Below are positions 11,851 through 23,947 of a stretch of DNA of 64,000 bases, piece by piece. Both the position numbers and the translations under genes were made by a program. Under the pieces are notes generated by a model. It had not been told where the DNA came from and ran no database searches. It saw only the letters and a list, made by a program, of their open reading frames with translations. Each line of letters opens with the position of its first letter. The stretch's first letter is position 1. The stretch lies in the NCBI GenBank assembly GCA_928212115.1, contig CAKMRJ010001112.1, forward strand, positions 401,059,950 through 401,123,949, written 5' to 3'. This DNA comes from Lactuca virosa. Its lineage: Eukaryota > Streptophyta > Magnoliopsida > Asterales > Asteraceae.

Positions 11851-13049
11851 ATACTCGAATCAGTGAGAGTCTTGAAGAATCTGAGAAGCTTCGGGGAAGA
11901 GTTAGTGACCCGATTTGGGGGACAGAGGATGTTCCAGTTGTTGCAGCTTAGCCATGGTCAATTGAGCTAGCGAGCGTGACAGGGTGTCAGACCCTGAAGG
12001 ACATGATTTCCAAGAAGTTGCAGATGCGAGATCGATTTGGAGCACTTTGAGAAGAGAGGTTCGTGCTAGGTGTGTATAGTAGAGGATCCCGGGAAGAGAC
12101 CTATGACTTCTGATCATTGGGTGAAAGGCCAGCAGGACCAGAGTCAGTGCAACGCGTACGAGAAAGTACACGAGGGAGTGTGTCACTCTAGGGGTTTAGG
12201 ATGCTACAGGTGTGGCAGGGTTGATCATGTCAGCTGGAGGTGACTAGGATTCCTCCAGATGTTGCGGGTATGTCATCTTTTGCTGATACTAGATGGATGT
12301 TGGGAATACGTATCGCTTTGGAATTGTGAGCGAGTTTCGATAAGCCGGATCTCGGGTCGGTTTTCTGCTAGTGTTTGGGTTATCAAGGATCATATATGCC
12401 ATCCTGCATGCCGAAAGGTCCTTGATGAACCCACAGAGGGACGCATCTTGCAGAGTGGGTTTCGCGTGTACCGTTATCATTCCGGATCTTTGTCGGGATC
12501 TGTGTAGAAGAATTATTTAGAGGATAATCGGTCAGGAGTAGAGCTATAGTTCTCCAGTGAAGCCAGTGATCAATGATTCTATCATGGTTCAGGTATGGTC
12601 AACAATTGTCTATGGATGAACTTCGGAGTTCAAGGCACTAACGTTGCTAGGGGAGGACTGGTAGCATGAAGATAGTGGGACTCAGTTGCGAGTGTTAGGC
12701 ACATGGGTGTTCGATGCATAAGTGGTTTGGTCATTGCATGTTCAAGAGAATTGTATTTTCGTATGGACTGTGTTCGGTTAGAGTTCAGTGGTACTGCAAG
12801 ATTGGAAGTGGCAACGAGGATTCGTCAGCCAGAGTGAAGATTAGGGCATTCAGTTGACAGCATGGGAGATGGACTGAGGTGTCAGATTGGACCAGATTTC
12901 AAGAGTACTATTCACGATTTCAGAGGATGGACGATTCCAAGGTATAACCGATGATTAATCTCTAGCATTGGTAAGCACAGGTTGTCAACAGTGGGATATT
13001 AGAAAGCGAGACAGATTGGGAATCCTGCAATTCTCGCATGTCGTGAAGA

Positions 13050-13075
13050 CTTAGTCGAATCTAAGTGGGGGAGAG
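13050..13075 (+). other. Ectopic polypurine-tract-like sequence inside C
   Basis: CGAATCTAAGTGGGGGAGAG resembles the true PPT of C (14871-14890), yet it is fused directly to the RT fragment that follows. The same CTTAGTCGAATCTAAGTGG stretch occurs on the minus strand in D at about 7670-7690. Confidence 0.6.
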
Positions 13076-13331
13076 ACTTTTCATAAAGTTCTCCAAATGT
13101 GAGTTCTGGTTGCGCGAGGCGCAATCTCTTGGGCACCTTGTCAACCAGAAGGGCATTCTGGTCGATCCGGCTAAGATAGAGGCCGCGATGCAGTGGGAGA
13201 TTCTGAGGTCTCCAACCGAGATTCGGAGTTTCCTGGGTCTAGCAGGTTATTACCGGAGATTTATTCGGGACTACTCCGAGATTGCGGTTCCTTTGACCCG
13301 ACTGACCAAGAAGTCGGTGGCCTTTCGTTAG
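13065..13331 (+). pseudogene. Reverse-transcriptase fragment (RT thumb/connection) in C
   Basis: The translation contains FSKCEFWLREAQSLGHLVNQ, then GILVDPAKIEA, SFLGLAGYYRRFI and VPLTRLTKKSVAF, the conserved segment between the RT catalytic palm and RNase H of Ty3/gypsy elements. It ends in an in-frame stop at 13329-13331, after which a few recognisable residues continue. The catalytic DD motif, RNase H and integrase are missing. The upstream side is joined abruptly to a PPT-like sequence, suggesting deletion or template switching during reverse transcription. The fragment is non-functional on its own. Confidence 0.85.
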
Positions 13332-13439
13332 GGGCCTGAGCAACAGATAGCCTTCGAGACTCTCAGACAGCAGGTTTCGGGAACCAGGGTAGAGCTCCAG
13401 TTAGGACTCAAGTTCAGTTGAGGGTTAGGTCGAGTGCGT

Positions 13440-13920
13440 GTTCGACCCGATTTGGAAAGTGTTGTAAGACTACGGGGGTAGTCGTAGCATTCACTAGTAG
13501 TCAGTTAGTATGGAAGGTGTTGTAAGACTACGGGGGTAGCCGTAGCATTCACTAGCCGTGCATTCACTAGCGATCAGGTAGGTAAAGTGTTGTAAGACTA
13601 CGAGGGTAGCCGTAGCATTCACTAGCGATCAGGTAGTATGGAAAGTGTTGTAAGACTACGGGGGTAGCCGTAGCATTCACTAGCGACCAGGTAGTACGGA
13701 AAGTGTTGTAAGACTACGGGGGTAGCCGTAGCATTCACTAGCAGTAGATAGTGTGAGGAGTATTGTAAGTCTGCGGGTGTAGCCGTAGCATTCACTAGCA
13801 GTAGATAGTGTGAGGAGTGTTGTAAGTCTGCGGGTATAGCCATAGCGTTCACATGGTTAGAAGATAGTGATAAAGTGTTGTAAGTCTGCGGGTGTAGCCG
13901 TAGCATTCACTGGGCTGATA
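13440..13920 (+). repeat. Minisatellite of C internal 3' region
   Basis: About seven to eight imperfect units of roughly 55-60 bp carry GTGTTGTAAGACTACGGGGG followed by TAGCCGTAGCATTCACTAGC. A related array lies on the minus strand at about 35225-35640 in B. Confidence 0.85.
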
Positions 13921-14870
13921 GGTAGCATGAACACGGTATTAGGATGCGGAAGGAGCAATAGTACCCACCAGTTCGGGTGCAGTAGTGAGGATATGGAGAT
14001 CCACGGATTGGTTTATGGATTTCCCCAAAGGGATTAGATCTGGTTAGGCCAGTGATAAGACTGTAGGAGAGTCACTACAGTTATGAGATCAGGGAAGCAA
14101 TGGACTGCTTAAGGTCGTTTGTGATGTAAGGCTACCATTGGTTAGGTAGCAATCACTTTTAGTCTTGGATTGGATGACGTCAGGATTCGACGCACGGGCC
14201 CGATCGGTTGTATTAGGAGGTTGTTAGCGCCACAGTGGCATGATAACTAGTTGAAACTAGTTCCAGAGAAGGATTTCGTTCAGAAGTCATGTGAGGCGAC
14301 TAAGTGGGAGTCCTTTGGCTCCGCAGCCGGGCCGGAACCCGGTATTTTAGATGACAAATGAATGAATTGGGACCAGGAGGGTCTCGGTAGATTTTGGAAA
14401 GCAGCCATGTGACAACATACTGCTTCAGACAGTTTAGTGTTCGGGCAGTGACAGTGTTTGGGCAGTATTAGTATTTGTGTTTTGGGTTGCAAATACGGAC
14501 GAAATAATAGGTTGCTTGGGTTATGCTGAGTGACCAGCAGGGGTAATTAGGTCTGTGATCCTATTTTATAGTGGGAACCTCGAACTATCAAAAATTGAGT
14601 AGACAGTTGAGGGATAAACAAATTGGATTCGTCGATGATGATTCAGTATGAGTGGTCTGTCAGGGAATCAGACCATCTCGAGATAGTAGATTCGGACGAA
14701 GTAGATGTGATCCTGTTGCGGGGAATTCGTTCATATGGGGATATTAGGGCTTTGCGAAGATTGGTCACAACTACCCTGGGTAGGCTAGGGTGTGCCCAAG
14801 ACGGTGATCATGTTACTAGAAGTGGTTTGGCATATAAGAAATAATAAGGAGTGATTTCGAGGACAAAATC
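13921..14870 (+). mobile_element. Element C internal 3' noncoding DNA
   Basis: No recognisable domain. It separates the minisatellite from the PPT, where intact relatives would end pol with a chromodomain. Around 14850-14870 a GAGGACAAAATC stretch resembles the FEDE(V/I) codons that end the chromodomain region of A and D, so a last trace of pol may survive there. Confidence 0.5.
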
Positions 14871-14890
14871 TAATTTAAGTGGGGGAGAGT
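14871..14890 (+). promoter_or_regulatory. Polypurine tract of C
   Basis: AATTTAAGTGGGGGAGAGT lies directly before the TGTAACACCC start of LTR copy 2. Confidence 0.88.
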
Positions 14891-17800
14891 TGTAACACCC
14901 GTTTATTTATTAGTTAAATAAATAAATTAATGAACGAATGGTAGCCTAAAATAAATAATTATATATACAGGGTGTTGGGTTCGAGGAGTTAATTGCCACA
15001 TTTTTGGAAGTCGGGGGTTACAAGTGCGAGTTTGAGACTCATTTTATAAATATTTATGAAGACAGGGGCTCCGAGGTAATTATTGTAACTTAAGTTGAAA
15101 AGAATGTGAGGAGGAGGGACTAAAAATGTTAACATGGCTGAAGTTTGACCATTCGGACCTAATTTGTAAAGGGTTTTAGATGGTGGGGTTCAAATGGTAA
15201 CTTATGGACTGATTGTGAAAAGATTTTGGATGTTGGGGGGCTGCTTTGTAAAATATGGCCTTATTTTGAAAGAAAATGTCATGGGGAGGGATCAGTCTTG
15301 CCATTATGGTAACAAGTTAGGTGTGGAGGCGGGTATATATGTCACAACAAACCCTAACCCTAACTAAGAGGGTGCAGCCGCTATCATCGGAGATCTCCAG
15401 CCGCCACCTCCACTCTCACGATCTCCGACGCCGCTCCACCACCTCCGTTGAGGTCGCCACCGCTGCAGTCGAAGCCGAAGACCACCAAGAGCGCCATCGT
15501 CATCTCACCGCTGACGCGGAGGGGGAGTCGGTTTCCCGACGTTATGCTCGAAGGTTGCGTTCGCTGTGGTTGATGTTATCCCTTCCTCTGTGTTCTCCCG
15601 CAGCTACACAGCGGTGTACGACCGTCGGTGTCGTCACCAAGGGCTCGTCACGACCGGGATGCATCCAATCAGCTCTTGCCATCAGGAGGAAAAGGTCGGC
15701 ACCGGTGAAGGCTCATTCACACATGCTCCATCGTTACGCTGCTGTTCTGTCGCCGCTCTCCGAGCATGTTCGTGGTGTTGTTTCCGGCTGGGAATCAAAA
15801 GAACCGCCACCACCACCATGAGGTGGTGGCTGTTATTGCAAGATGTTGCTATCGCCACCGCTGCTACCGTCGTTGTGTACTTCCGCCGTCGCCAACCACC
15901 ACCAGGAGGGTGGCCGGATTCTCTTGCAAGAAGTTATCGTGGGTGTGTGCATTTCTGTTGCGTATGAGTGGTGTGTGTGTAGCTTGGTCGGAAAACGAGA
16001 ACAGCCATCGCCACCACCGTGAGGTGGTGGCTGCCACCATGCACCACCGTGTTTATATGTGTGTTAGTAGGTGTGTATGTGTGTTTATTTGAGATTTAGC
16101 ATTGTAAAGTGTAATTACAAATTGGAATAATGAAAGGAAAACTGAAAACCACCACCGTGAGGTGGTGGCTGCCGCCACCAGCCGCCGTGTCGGGTGGCGG
16201 TGTGCTTTGATGGTGTTTTGACTCGTTTGGATGTTTGGACAAGGGACTACGAAACCTTAATGGGAGGCTTAATGGGCTTAATAAACCCTAATGGGCCCAA
16301 TGAAGCTTAATGGACCTAAAAGCCCAAACAGATGACTAATGGGCCTAGTGAAACCTTAATGAGTCTAATGAACCTTAATTGATCAAAAGACATGTCAATT
16401 GGGCCTATTGGGCTAAGATGGGGTTGGAAACCCTAATTAGGGTTTAGAAAACCCTAATATTGGATTTATGGGCTTGGACTTATTGGGACCCACTTTTGGG
16501 CCATTGGAATGGAATTGTGTGATTAAGCCCAATCACACCAAATGACTTATTTAGAAGAATGATGGACTTAACGGATTAAGTCCGTAATGGATTAAGTCTT
16601 TAAAGGGTTAAGTGAGAAACACTTAACCCTAATCGTCATTTTATGTGAAACCCTAATTTCACTTGGGTTTATTGTTGGGCCTTGATGATTGGGTTATTAA
16701 TGGGCCATCCAAGATCAAGCAAATGGACTAGAATAATTAATGGGCTTTGTGGTAAGGCACATATGAGGAGTTGGGCCCAATTGGGAAAATTGGGCCATAG
16801 ATGGGCCATAGTTTGGGCCTTTATGAGTATGTGATATTGGGCCATTAAAATGTTGAATGTTGGACTGGACTAAATGGTTGGGCCTTATGGTAAGACCTTG
16901 TATGGGTTTGGGCCCAATTTGGAAAATTGGGCCATATGATGGGATTTGAGTCATAGTTGACTTTTGGGCCTATGGATTGGGCATTGGGCTTGAATAAAGC
17001 CAAGCATGGGGTAATGTAGTGATGACCCAAAGTACGTACTTATGGTTATGTAGTGGAACCTAAATATTAATTGGGTGTTATTTTGGTGTTGACAGTTCGG
17101 GAATCTGTCAGCCAGCAGCTGGGGTTGAGTCTGTGGGACTTCAGCAGTGTGGGATTGTGTCTACAGGACTTCAGTAGTGTGATGTGAGTTACCTTCCAGT
17201 AGCGGTGGGTCTACGGCCACAATGTCGGCCCACCAGTAGGAGTTGTATGTTAGATGACTGTCTTTGTGATATTCATGTAGGTTTTCTACTACCTGATGTG
17301 TTATGTGCTAGTATGATATGATGTTATATGCTAGTAGTAGTAGGGGAGATAGTCCCCAAGATTTTCGGTCGATAGGGCCGAAGGGGGTAGTCATACCCAG
17401 TCATGCTAGATAGAATATGATTATGTGTTATATGTTATGTGGTAGTACTAGAGGGGTGAAATAGTCCCCAGTATCTGGTCGAGAGGACCGAAGGGGAGGC
17501 CAACACCCAGATATGCTAGGCAGTATCCGGTCGAGAGGACCGAAGGGGATGCCAACACCCAGATATGCTAGGCAGTATCCGGTCGAGAGGACCGAAGGGT
17601 TAGGTCGGGCACCCAGATATGGCTGACAGTATATGTATGTTATGTGATTGTATGGTATGCGGTACGATGGGGGAACTCACTAAGCTTCGTGCTTACGGTT
17701 TACAGTTTTGGTTTCAGGTACTCGTTTTCAAAGGAAAGGAGTCGACTTGATCGCAGCGCATCACACTATGCTTTCCGCACATGAGATCTTTGGGATTACA

Positions 17801-17947
17801 CTCTGATATGGTTTTATGATAATATGTTTTGATTATTGACACTTTGGTTTTGCCATGAGATATTAATATGAATGTTTTTATACTGATGGTTTTACATAAT
17901 TACTTAATTATAACGAAATTTTTGGTCTTGAATTTTGGTATGTTACA
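14891..17947 (+). mobile_element. Element C LTR copy 2 (about 3.06 kb)
   Basis: It runs from TGTAACACCC to GGTATGTTACA and closely matches 7806-10940, with small indels: one 52-bp unit fewer and short losses in the GC-rich and TGGGCC tracts. It has a PPT on its left like a 3' LTR, but also a PBS (17951-17963) and another internal region on its right like a 5' LTR. It is therefore the shared middle LTR of a tandem array. Confidence 0.93.
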
Positions 17948-19848
17948 AGTTGGTATCAGAGCCTTGGTTTGAGGGATTCGAACATACTCTCGGGTGTGTC
18001 TGAACTCAAAATAAGGGCTTGGTATGAAAATTTTCAAAACTAAAATCATTTTATGAAAAGAAGTTTGAAAAGAATTTGAATGAAAAAAAAGAACTTTGAA
18101 AAGAACAAAGTGTGTGATGCGTGCAATCAGTCGAGCTCAAGTAAGTTTTCCCCAAGACACCCATACATGTTATGTTATGATATGATATGATATGATTATG
18201 AGAATTGCATGCTAGATTAGGGCTAAGGATCTAGGAGGATGCCTTATATGCCTATTGTATATGCTTGTAGACTTGCATGCTAGTACTGATCAGTCTGTAA
18301 TAGGATAGCCTGTTTACGTTATGCCTGATTGTATGAGCCTTTGAATTGCATGTACAGATTCCTGATTAGAGGATAGAATGATTTGATTGGAATATGATGG
18401 TTAGATTTTCCATTGTCTGAATGCTGCTTGCTTTGTTCTTTGTGGGACTCTTAGTAATGTGAGCTAACTATTAAGTGAATATGCTAAGTCACATGGAACA
18501 CAGGCCGGATAATCTCAGAGTGATAGACTTGACCCTATTGCGAAACTCTTGTCTGAGTCCAACCGTTCTAGGGATGGGTCTTTTACTTGAAGGATTATCT
18601 GATCTCTGTTGCATGTGGCTATATTCACGAGGTAGCTAGTTGATATTAATGGGAATCTTTCAACAGCTGAGGACTGGGTGAGTTGGGAACCTAGGAAAGC
18701 CTAGGATATGTTTCAGTGGGTTAGTAGTGAGGTTCAGTGAGACTTGGGTGTACCAGTTTGAGGAAGTGACTTGGAGGATTCGGGAGGATTGCCGAGGGAA
18801 GTATAGATAGGTGTGGATGGTAGTATTGGGCCCGTACTACTGAAAGCACAGGATCCATACTCGAATCAGTGAGAGTCTTGAAGAATCTGAGAAGCTTCGG
18901 GGAAGAGTTAGTGACCCGATTTGGGGGACAGAGGATGTTCCAACTGTTGCATCTTAGCCATGGGCAATTGAGCTAGCGAGCGTGACAGGGTGTCAGACCC
19001 TGAAGGACATGATTTCCAAGAAGTTGCAGATGCGAGATCGATTTGGAGCACTTTGAGAAGAGAGGTTCGTGCTAGGTGTGTATAGTAGAGGATCCCGGGA
19101 AGAGACCCATGACTTCTGATCATCGGGTGAAAGGCCAGCAGGACCAGAGTCAGTGCAACGCGTACGAGAAAGTACACGAGGGAGTTTGTCACTCCAGGGG
19201 TTTAGGATGCCACAGGTGTGGCAGGGTTGATCATGTCAGCTGGAGGTGACTAGGATTCCTCGAGATGTTGCGGGTATGTCATCTTTTGCTGATACTAGAT
19301 GGATGTTGGGAATACGTATCGCTTTGGAATTGTGAGCGAGTTTGGATAAGCCGGATCTCGGGTCGGTTTTCTGCTAGTGTTTGGGTTATCAAGGATCATA
19401 TATGACATCCTGCATGTCGAAAGGTCCTTGATGAACCCACAGAGGGACGCATCTTGCAGAGTGGGTTTCGCGTGTACCGTTATCATTCCGGATCTTTGTC
19501 GGGATCTGTGCAGAAGAATTATTTAGAGGATAATCGGTCAAGAGTAGAGCTATAGTTCTCCAGTGAAGCCAGCGATCAATGATTCTATCATGGTTCAGGT
19601 ATGGTCGACAATTGTCTATGGATGAACTTCGGAGTTCAAGGCACTACCATTGCTAGGGGAGGACTGGTAGCATGAAGATAGTGGACTCAGTTGCGAGTGT
19701 TAGGCACATGGGTGTTCGATGCATAAGTGGTTGGTCATTGCATGTTCAAGAGAATTGTATTTTCGCATGGACTGTGTTCGGTTAGAGTTCAGTGGTACTG
19801 CAAGATTGGAAGTGGCAACGAGGATTCGTCAGCCAGAGTGAAGATTAG
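17948..19848 (+). mobile_element. Element C second internal region, truncated
   Basis: Starting with the PBS, it follows 10941-12835 almost base for base, including GTAAGT (18141-18146) and the leader near-palindrome (18811-18857). The match stops abruptly after GTGAAGATTAGG. The rest of this internal region and almost all of a third LTR are missing. No coding is recognised. Confidence 0.88.
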
Positions 19849-19859
19849 GTTACAAATTG
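19849..19859. other. Deletion scar and right target-site duplication of C
   Basis: GTTACA (19849-19854), the last six bases of a C LTR, is followed by AATTG (19855-19859), the same five bases as at 7801-7805. The G at 19849 can belong to either side, so the junction has one or two bases of microhomology. Confidence 0.75.
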
Positions 19860-20699
19860 ATCACACACTTCTAAAAACCAAATGAACACTTCATGAATCC
19901 CAGCGAAACCGACAGCCACTAATGCTTGAATGACCCCACACTCACGTCCTGAAGACCACAAGATAGATGCTTCAACTAATACATCGACAACGAGTTACTT
20001 CTCTTGGCACTTTAGTCCGTCGATCACTAACGGTTGCTAACCACTGAATCCTGACAATGCTGATTAATCCTTCTGTCGGACCCTATCCGCAGGCCTCCCA
20101 CATAATGCCCCCTTTTCCAAAGGTGTTCCAAACAAGCTTCCCGCCCTCGGGCTCTAGAAATCATTCTCTTTAGGGTTCGCACCCTGACTCACTTACCAAC
20201 TCAACACCCACAGCTGAACTGCAGCAGCTGAAACAACCTCTGCCCTAAACCGGGCTACAAACTACTCCCACTACATAGTCTACAATCCCAAAAGTGCAAT
20301 AGATCGCACAATCAATCCTTTCCGTCCGATACAAGAGATCCAAGGCAAACCGGACCTCACAAATACTTATGCCACGTCGACCATTCTGCGCTCACCGGCG
20401 CTGAAATAATGTTGCCTATTCCTGCAACCAACTAACCCTGAGCTGGAATACAACCTGATCCTGGGGTCACAAGCCTGCTCACTCCTTCGAGCTCGAAAAA
20501 CTGAGAGGGCGCAATCCTTGCCATACAAAACGACAGTCCCAACCATCAATTGACCATTCCACTCCCAGCTGCAAAACCCCAGCTGAACATAATCATCACT
20601 CCTTTCTAGAGTTCCCGCGACCCATATTCCGGCCTTGGGAAAACCCCCGAGCCTCAAATCTAGAAACTCGCGTGCTAACCTCTCCCGCCCCACCCGCGG

Positions 20700-21049
20700 A
20701 AATATAACGAGTACAGATCATCTTCCCGATCCCAAATAACTGCAGCCCTCTGATCATCAGAATATGTCCCAAAACTAGGAAGCTCGATCAGCTCCTCCCC
20801 TTGCCGTCGTTACAGCTGTTAAAGCTGCCGCGGCAACCGCCTTGGCAATGGCTGCATAGCGCTCGTCAAAATACTCAACCATGGCGGTCTTAAAAGACCC
20901 GACATCTCCGGAAACTGCCCCCGGACAATCTTGATCACCTTCTCCCGGATGATCTCACTAAAACGATCCCCTGAAAATGCTGGCCTCTCTTGGCTGCCCG
21001 CTCTCGATCCTAACCTGGATCCGGTCTCAAGACGTCTCGTAACCACCAT
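20700..21049 (-). pseudogene. Element D gag N-terminus, frameshifted
   Basis: The minus strand opens with MVVTRRLETGS, a basic gag start, and continues with FSEIIREKVIKIVRGQFPEM. After that the reading shifts: the other frame continues with KTAMVEYFDERYAAIAKAV, the expected gag continuation in Tekay-like elements. The frameshift lies near 20905. I chose the M at 21049 because the longer frame upstream lies in the noncoding leader. In intact elements this region begins the capsid-forming polyprotein. It is too broken to work. Confidence 0.6.
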
Positions 21050-21149
21050 TTTGGTAAAATACCATAAAGATCTCTGATAACCCATAATATAACAGGGAAC
21101 CAACTCCCAACCCAACCCTAGGGGTTGTGACTTCCATGATACGCATATG

Positions 21150-21197
21150 GGTCCTGTGCTTTCAGTAGTACGGGCCCATACTACCTTCCACACCTAC
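21150..21197 (-). other. Conserved leader block of D
   Basis: Minus-strand copy of the GGGCCC near-palindrome block seen in C at 11803-11850, just upstream of the gag start. Confidence 0.65.
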
Positions 21198-21816
21198 CCA
21201 TATTTGTCTCAAGTATCACCATAACACCCTACAATATACATATACATAGCGAGCGATAAATCCTCACTCCTAGAGGAATGCTAAATATCTCATAGCTGGC
21301 CTCCCGGCCTCTCACTACCCACTCATCCATGAAACTTCCACCAACCCCTGCAGCACTAGTGTATGCTAGCCATACATAACGCTGGACCCCATATACTTTC
21401 GAATATCCAATCCTACCCTAAGCTCCCAATCAGACAAGAACAAAACATAAGGCCAAATCAAACATTCTCAGGCTATAAGATCTTAATTATGTATAACTGC
21501 GATGCATACACTAAGCAACTACAGTAATGATGTCAATTTCATATAAAGGAAACTCTAGGCTAGCAGGCATCATGTAATCAGGCAATTCTATCATGCAATT
21601 CCTGAAGATCCCTAGCCTAGTACTAGCATGTTGTTCTAACATATCACAATATCAGATAACTGTATGATATTTTAGAGTCTACTTACTAGCTCCGACTGAT
21701 CGTACACTTCGCATCCTCTTTCACTTATTTTGAACACCATTTAAAATCATTTTGAAAATCTTTCCTTGATTTGAGACTGGATTCACACGAGTGTTCCTCC
21801 AATTCATTCAAACCAA

Positions 21817-21829
21817 GGCTCTGATACCA
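21817..21829 (-). promoter_or_regulatory. Primer-binding site of D
   Basis: The reverse complement is TGGTATCAGAGCC, three bases inside the 5' LTR of D. It matches initiator tRNA-Met. Confidence 0.92.
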
Positions 21830-21832
21830 ACT

Positions 21833-23942
21833 TGTAACACCCATAAAAATCAAGCCAAATTAAAACTTTTTAAATCATTCAAAACCATTAGTTATTACAA
21901 ATCTGTTTTCAAAATAGTTTCATATCAGAGTATCCCAGAAATCCAAATCAAAATATGAGGAAGTGTACGGTCATGCCTTCGCCTTCCCGCGGTCATCCGC
22001 CGTACCTGAAACAATATTCGATAAATGTAAGCTCGAAGGCTTAGTGAGTTACCCCAAAAATACCAACCTCATATAACCATAATCATATCATATCAACAAA
22101 TACAGAACAACCATAGATATCGAGTCTACAGTGTGACTGGTCCGCCCGCACCGGGCCTTCAGTCTACCTGGTCCACTCTCTGAGTCTACAGTATGACTGG
22201 TCTGCCCGCACCAAGCCTTCAGTCTATCTGGCCCACTCTCCGAGCCTCGGCACGTCTGGACCACCCTCTCGGGGCCTTCAGCCTATCCGGACCGCTCGCC
22301 GGGCATTCGGTCTGACTATGTGCCCTCCCGGGTTTGCAGTCTATCCGGTCCGCCCTAGGTATGTTGGCCTACAGCACAAAGCAGGACCCGCCTCAACCCA
22401 ACCCCCAATCAAAACAACCATGTGCACATATAACAGATAATCACATAACATTTTATAGACAAACAAACCGATCTAACAGATCATGTAGCATAGCAACATC
22501 CTATAACCAGGATACCGACCTAACCGGTCACTAACATAGCATCATCCTATATATACCAGGATACCGACCTAAACTAGGTCACTAAACATAATACCATCCT
22601 AACTACCAGGACGCAGATCTAACAGATCAATAAACATATCATATAATGCCCGGATACATATCCGATAAAGGGTCGGCCTTGATGTCGTAGACCCTGTTGA
22701 TATAGTGAGGACAACTCACCTCGTAAGTAGCTCGGAAGGTGGTGTAAAACTCCTCCAAATGTAGCTCCAACTCCAACACCTATATTCACCAATGTCCTTT
22801 GCTATAAATATCCAATTTATCAAAATACCCTCAGAAGTCAACTGTCAAGGTCAACAATCCTTGTTGACCTTAACTCGTCGAGTACCCTTAGCTACTCGCC
22901 GAGTTCCTTGCATAACTTGCCAACCCGCCGAGTCACTCGTGTGACTCGTCGAGTTCCTAGTGTCAGTGGCCGTAACACCTTGGCCAACTCGCCGAGTTTT
23001 CCCTTTATAACTCGCCGCGTTCATACGTGTCCAAACGTTGGGAGAACCCTCGCCGAGTCACTCGACTGACTCGCCGAGCCCACGACAACCTTCATCGGAC
23101 TCGCCGAGTCATTCATTCAACTCGCCGAGTCTACGACAATCTTCATCGGACTCGTCGAGTCGTTCATACAACTCGCCGAGTCTCTTTAGTCCTTTATTCA
23201 TACAGACGATTTTAAGCCATGCTAAGGCTCCAAATTGTAGATCCAGCTTCCCAATGCATGTTTATCACGTAAAGTTGCAAACTTTACGTGCATGCAAGGC
23301 TCTAATGACTCATAATGCCAAATCTAAACTTAAAATGGAGTTTAACTCAAAAGGAAGGGTTCATACTTGCTAAAGCTGTAAGCTTTATGGACCTAAAGAC
23401 CAAGGAGAGTTCAGATCTGAAGTTGCAACTTCGGATCTTAGCTCATACCCAAGAATAGCTTCATAACATGATGAAAAGCCCTAATCTTCAACCCTAAAGA
23501 GATCTAGAAGGAAAGAAGGTCAAGGTAACGACTTGATACCTTCAAATGGTGCTAGCAGAGGTAGATTTCAGGTCCACACAAGCTCCTTGCTGCTAGCTAC
23601 TTGATCTTCAAGTTCCTTTCTCTAAGAATCTTCTTCCAAGACTTGAAACACACAAATGGAGCACACACACACGTATTAGGGTTTTGCTGAACTCTCTAGA
23701 GGCTGCAAAGGGAGGCTAAGGGGAAAATGATCCTTTAAATAGGGTGCAAAACCCCGAAATTTAGGGTTTCATCCTCCAGCTCCTACTCGTCGAGTCCCTT
23801 CTTGGACTCGGCGAGTAGGTCACTTAAGTGTGCGGCCTAACCCGCTGCTACTCGACGAGTCAGGCAACCAACTCGTCAAGTAGACCTTGAATTCATGAGA
23901 ATTTATCACCCTAAATTGATATTAGAGAATCGGGGCGTTACA
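21833..23942 (-). mobile_element. Element D 5' LTR
   Basis: Nearly matches 3277-5383 over its whole length, with the same TGTAACACCC and GGCGTTACA ends. It is next to the PBS, so it is the 5' LTR of the minus-strand element. It carries the same palindrome clusters (about 22870-23185 and 23785-23885), the hairpin at 23266-23290 and the GGACCGCCC-rich tract at about 22130-22360. Confidence 0.93.
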
Positions 23943-23947
23943 AGTCA
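23943..23947. other. Target-site duplication of D (right), AGTCA
   Basis: Matches 3272-3276 exactly. Confidence 0.9.

Larger units (their letters stand above)
10941..13049 (+). mobile_element. Element C first internal region: leader and degenerate 5' part
   Basis: After the PBS comes a leader with the conserved GTAAGT at 11135-11140 and the GGGCCC near-palindrome at about 11803-11850. No intact gag is found: short open frames only, with stops in every frame. The first 1.9 kb is nearly repeated at 17948-19848. In an autonomous chromovirus gag, protease and most of pol would sit here, so C is an internally deleted derivative. Confidence 0.7.
19860..21816 (-). mobile_element. Element D internal DNA, right part (leader and 5' region)
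   Basis: On the minus strand the order from the right is PBS, GTAAGT block (21681-21686), conserved GGGCCC block (21150-21197), gag start (from 21049), then degenerate sequence to the C insertion. An open stretch at 20367-20693 has no family I recognise. D has lost nearly all of gag-pol. Confidence 0.75.

Noticed and set aside
13440..13920. CRISPR-like direct repeats
   Set aside because: Plant context, imperfect contiguous units without unique spacers, inside a retrotransposon: a minisatellite. The same applies to 35225-35640.
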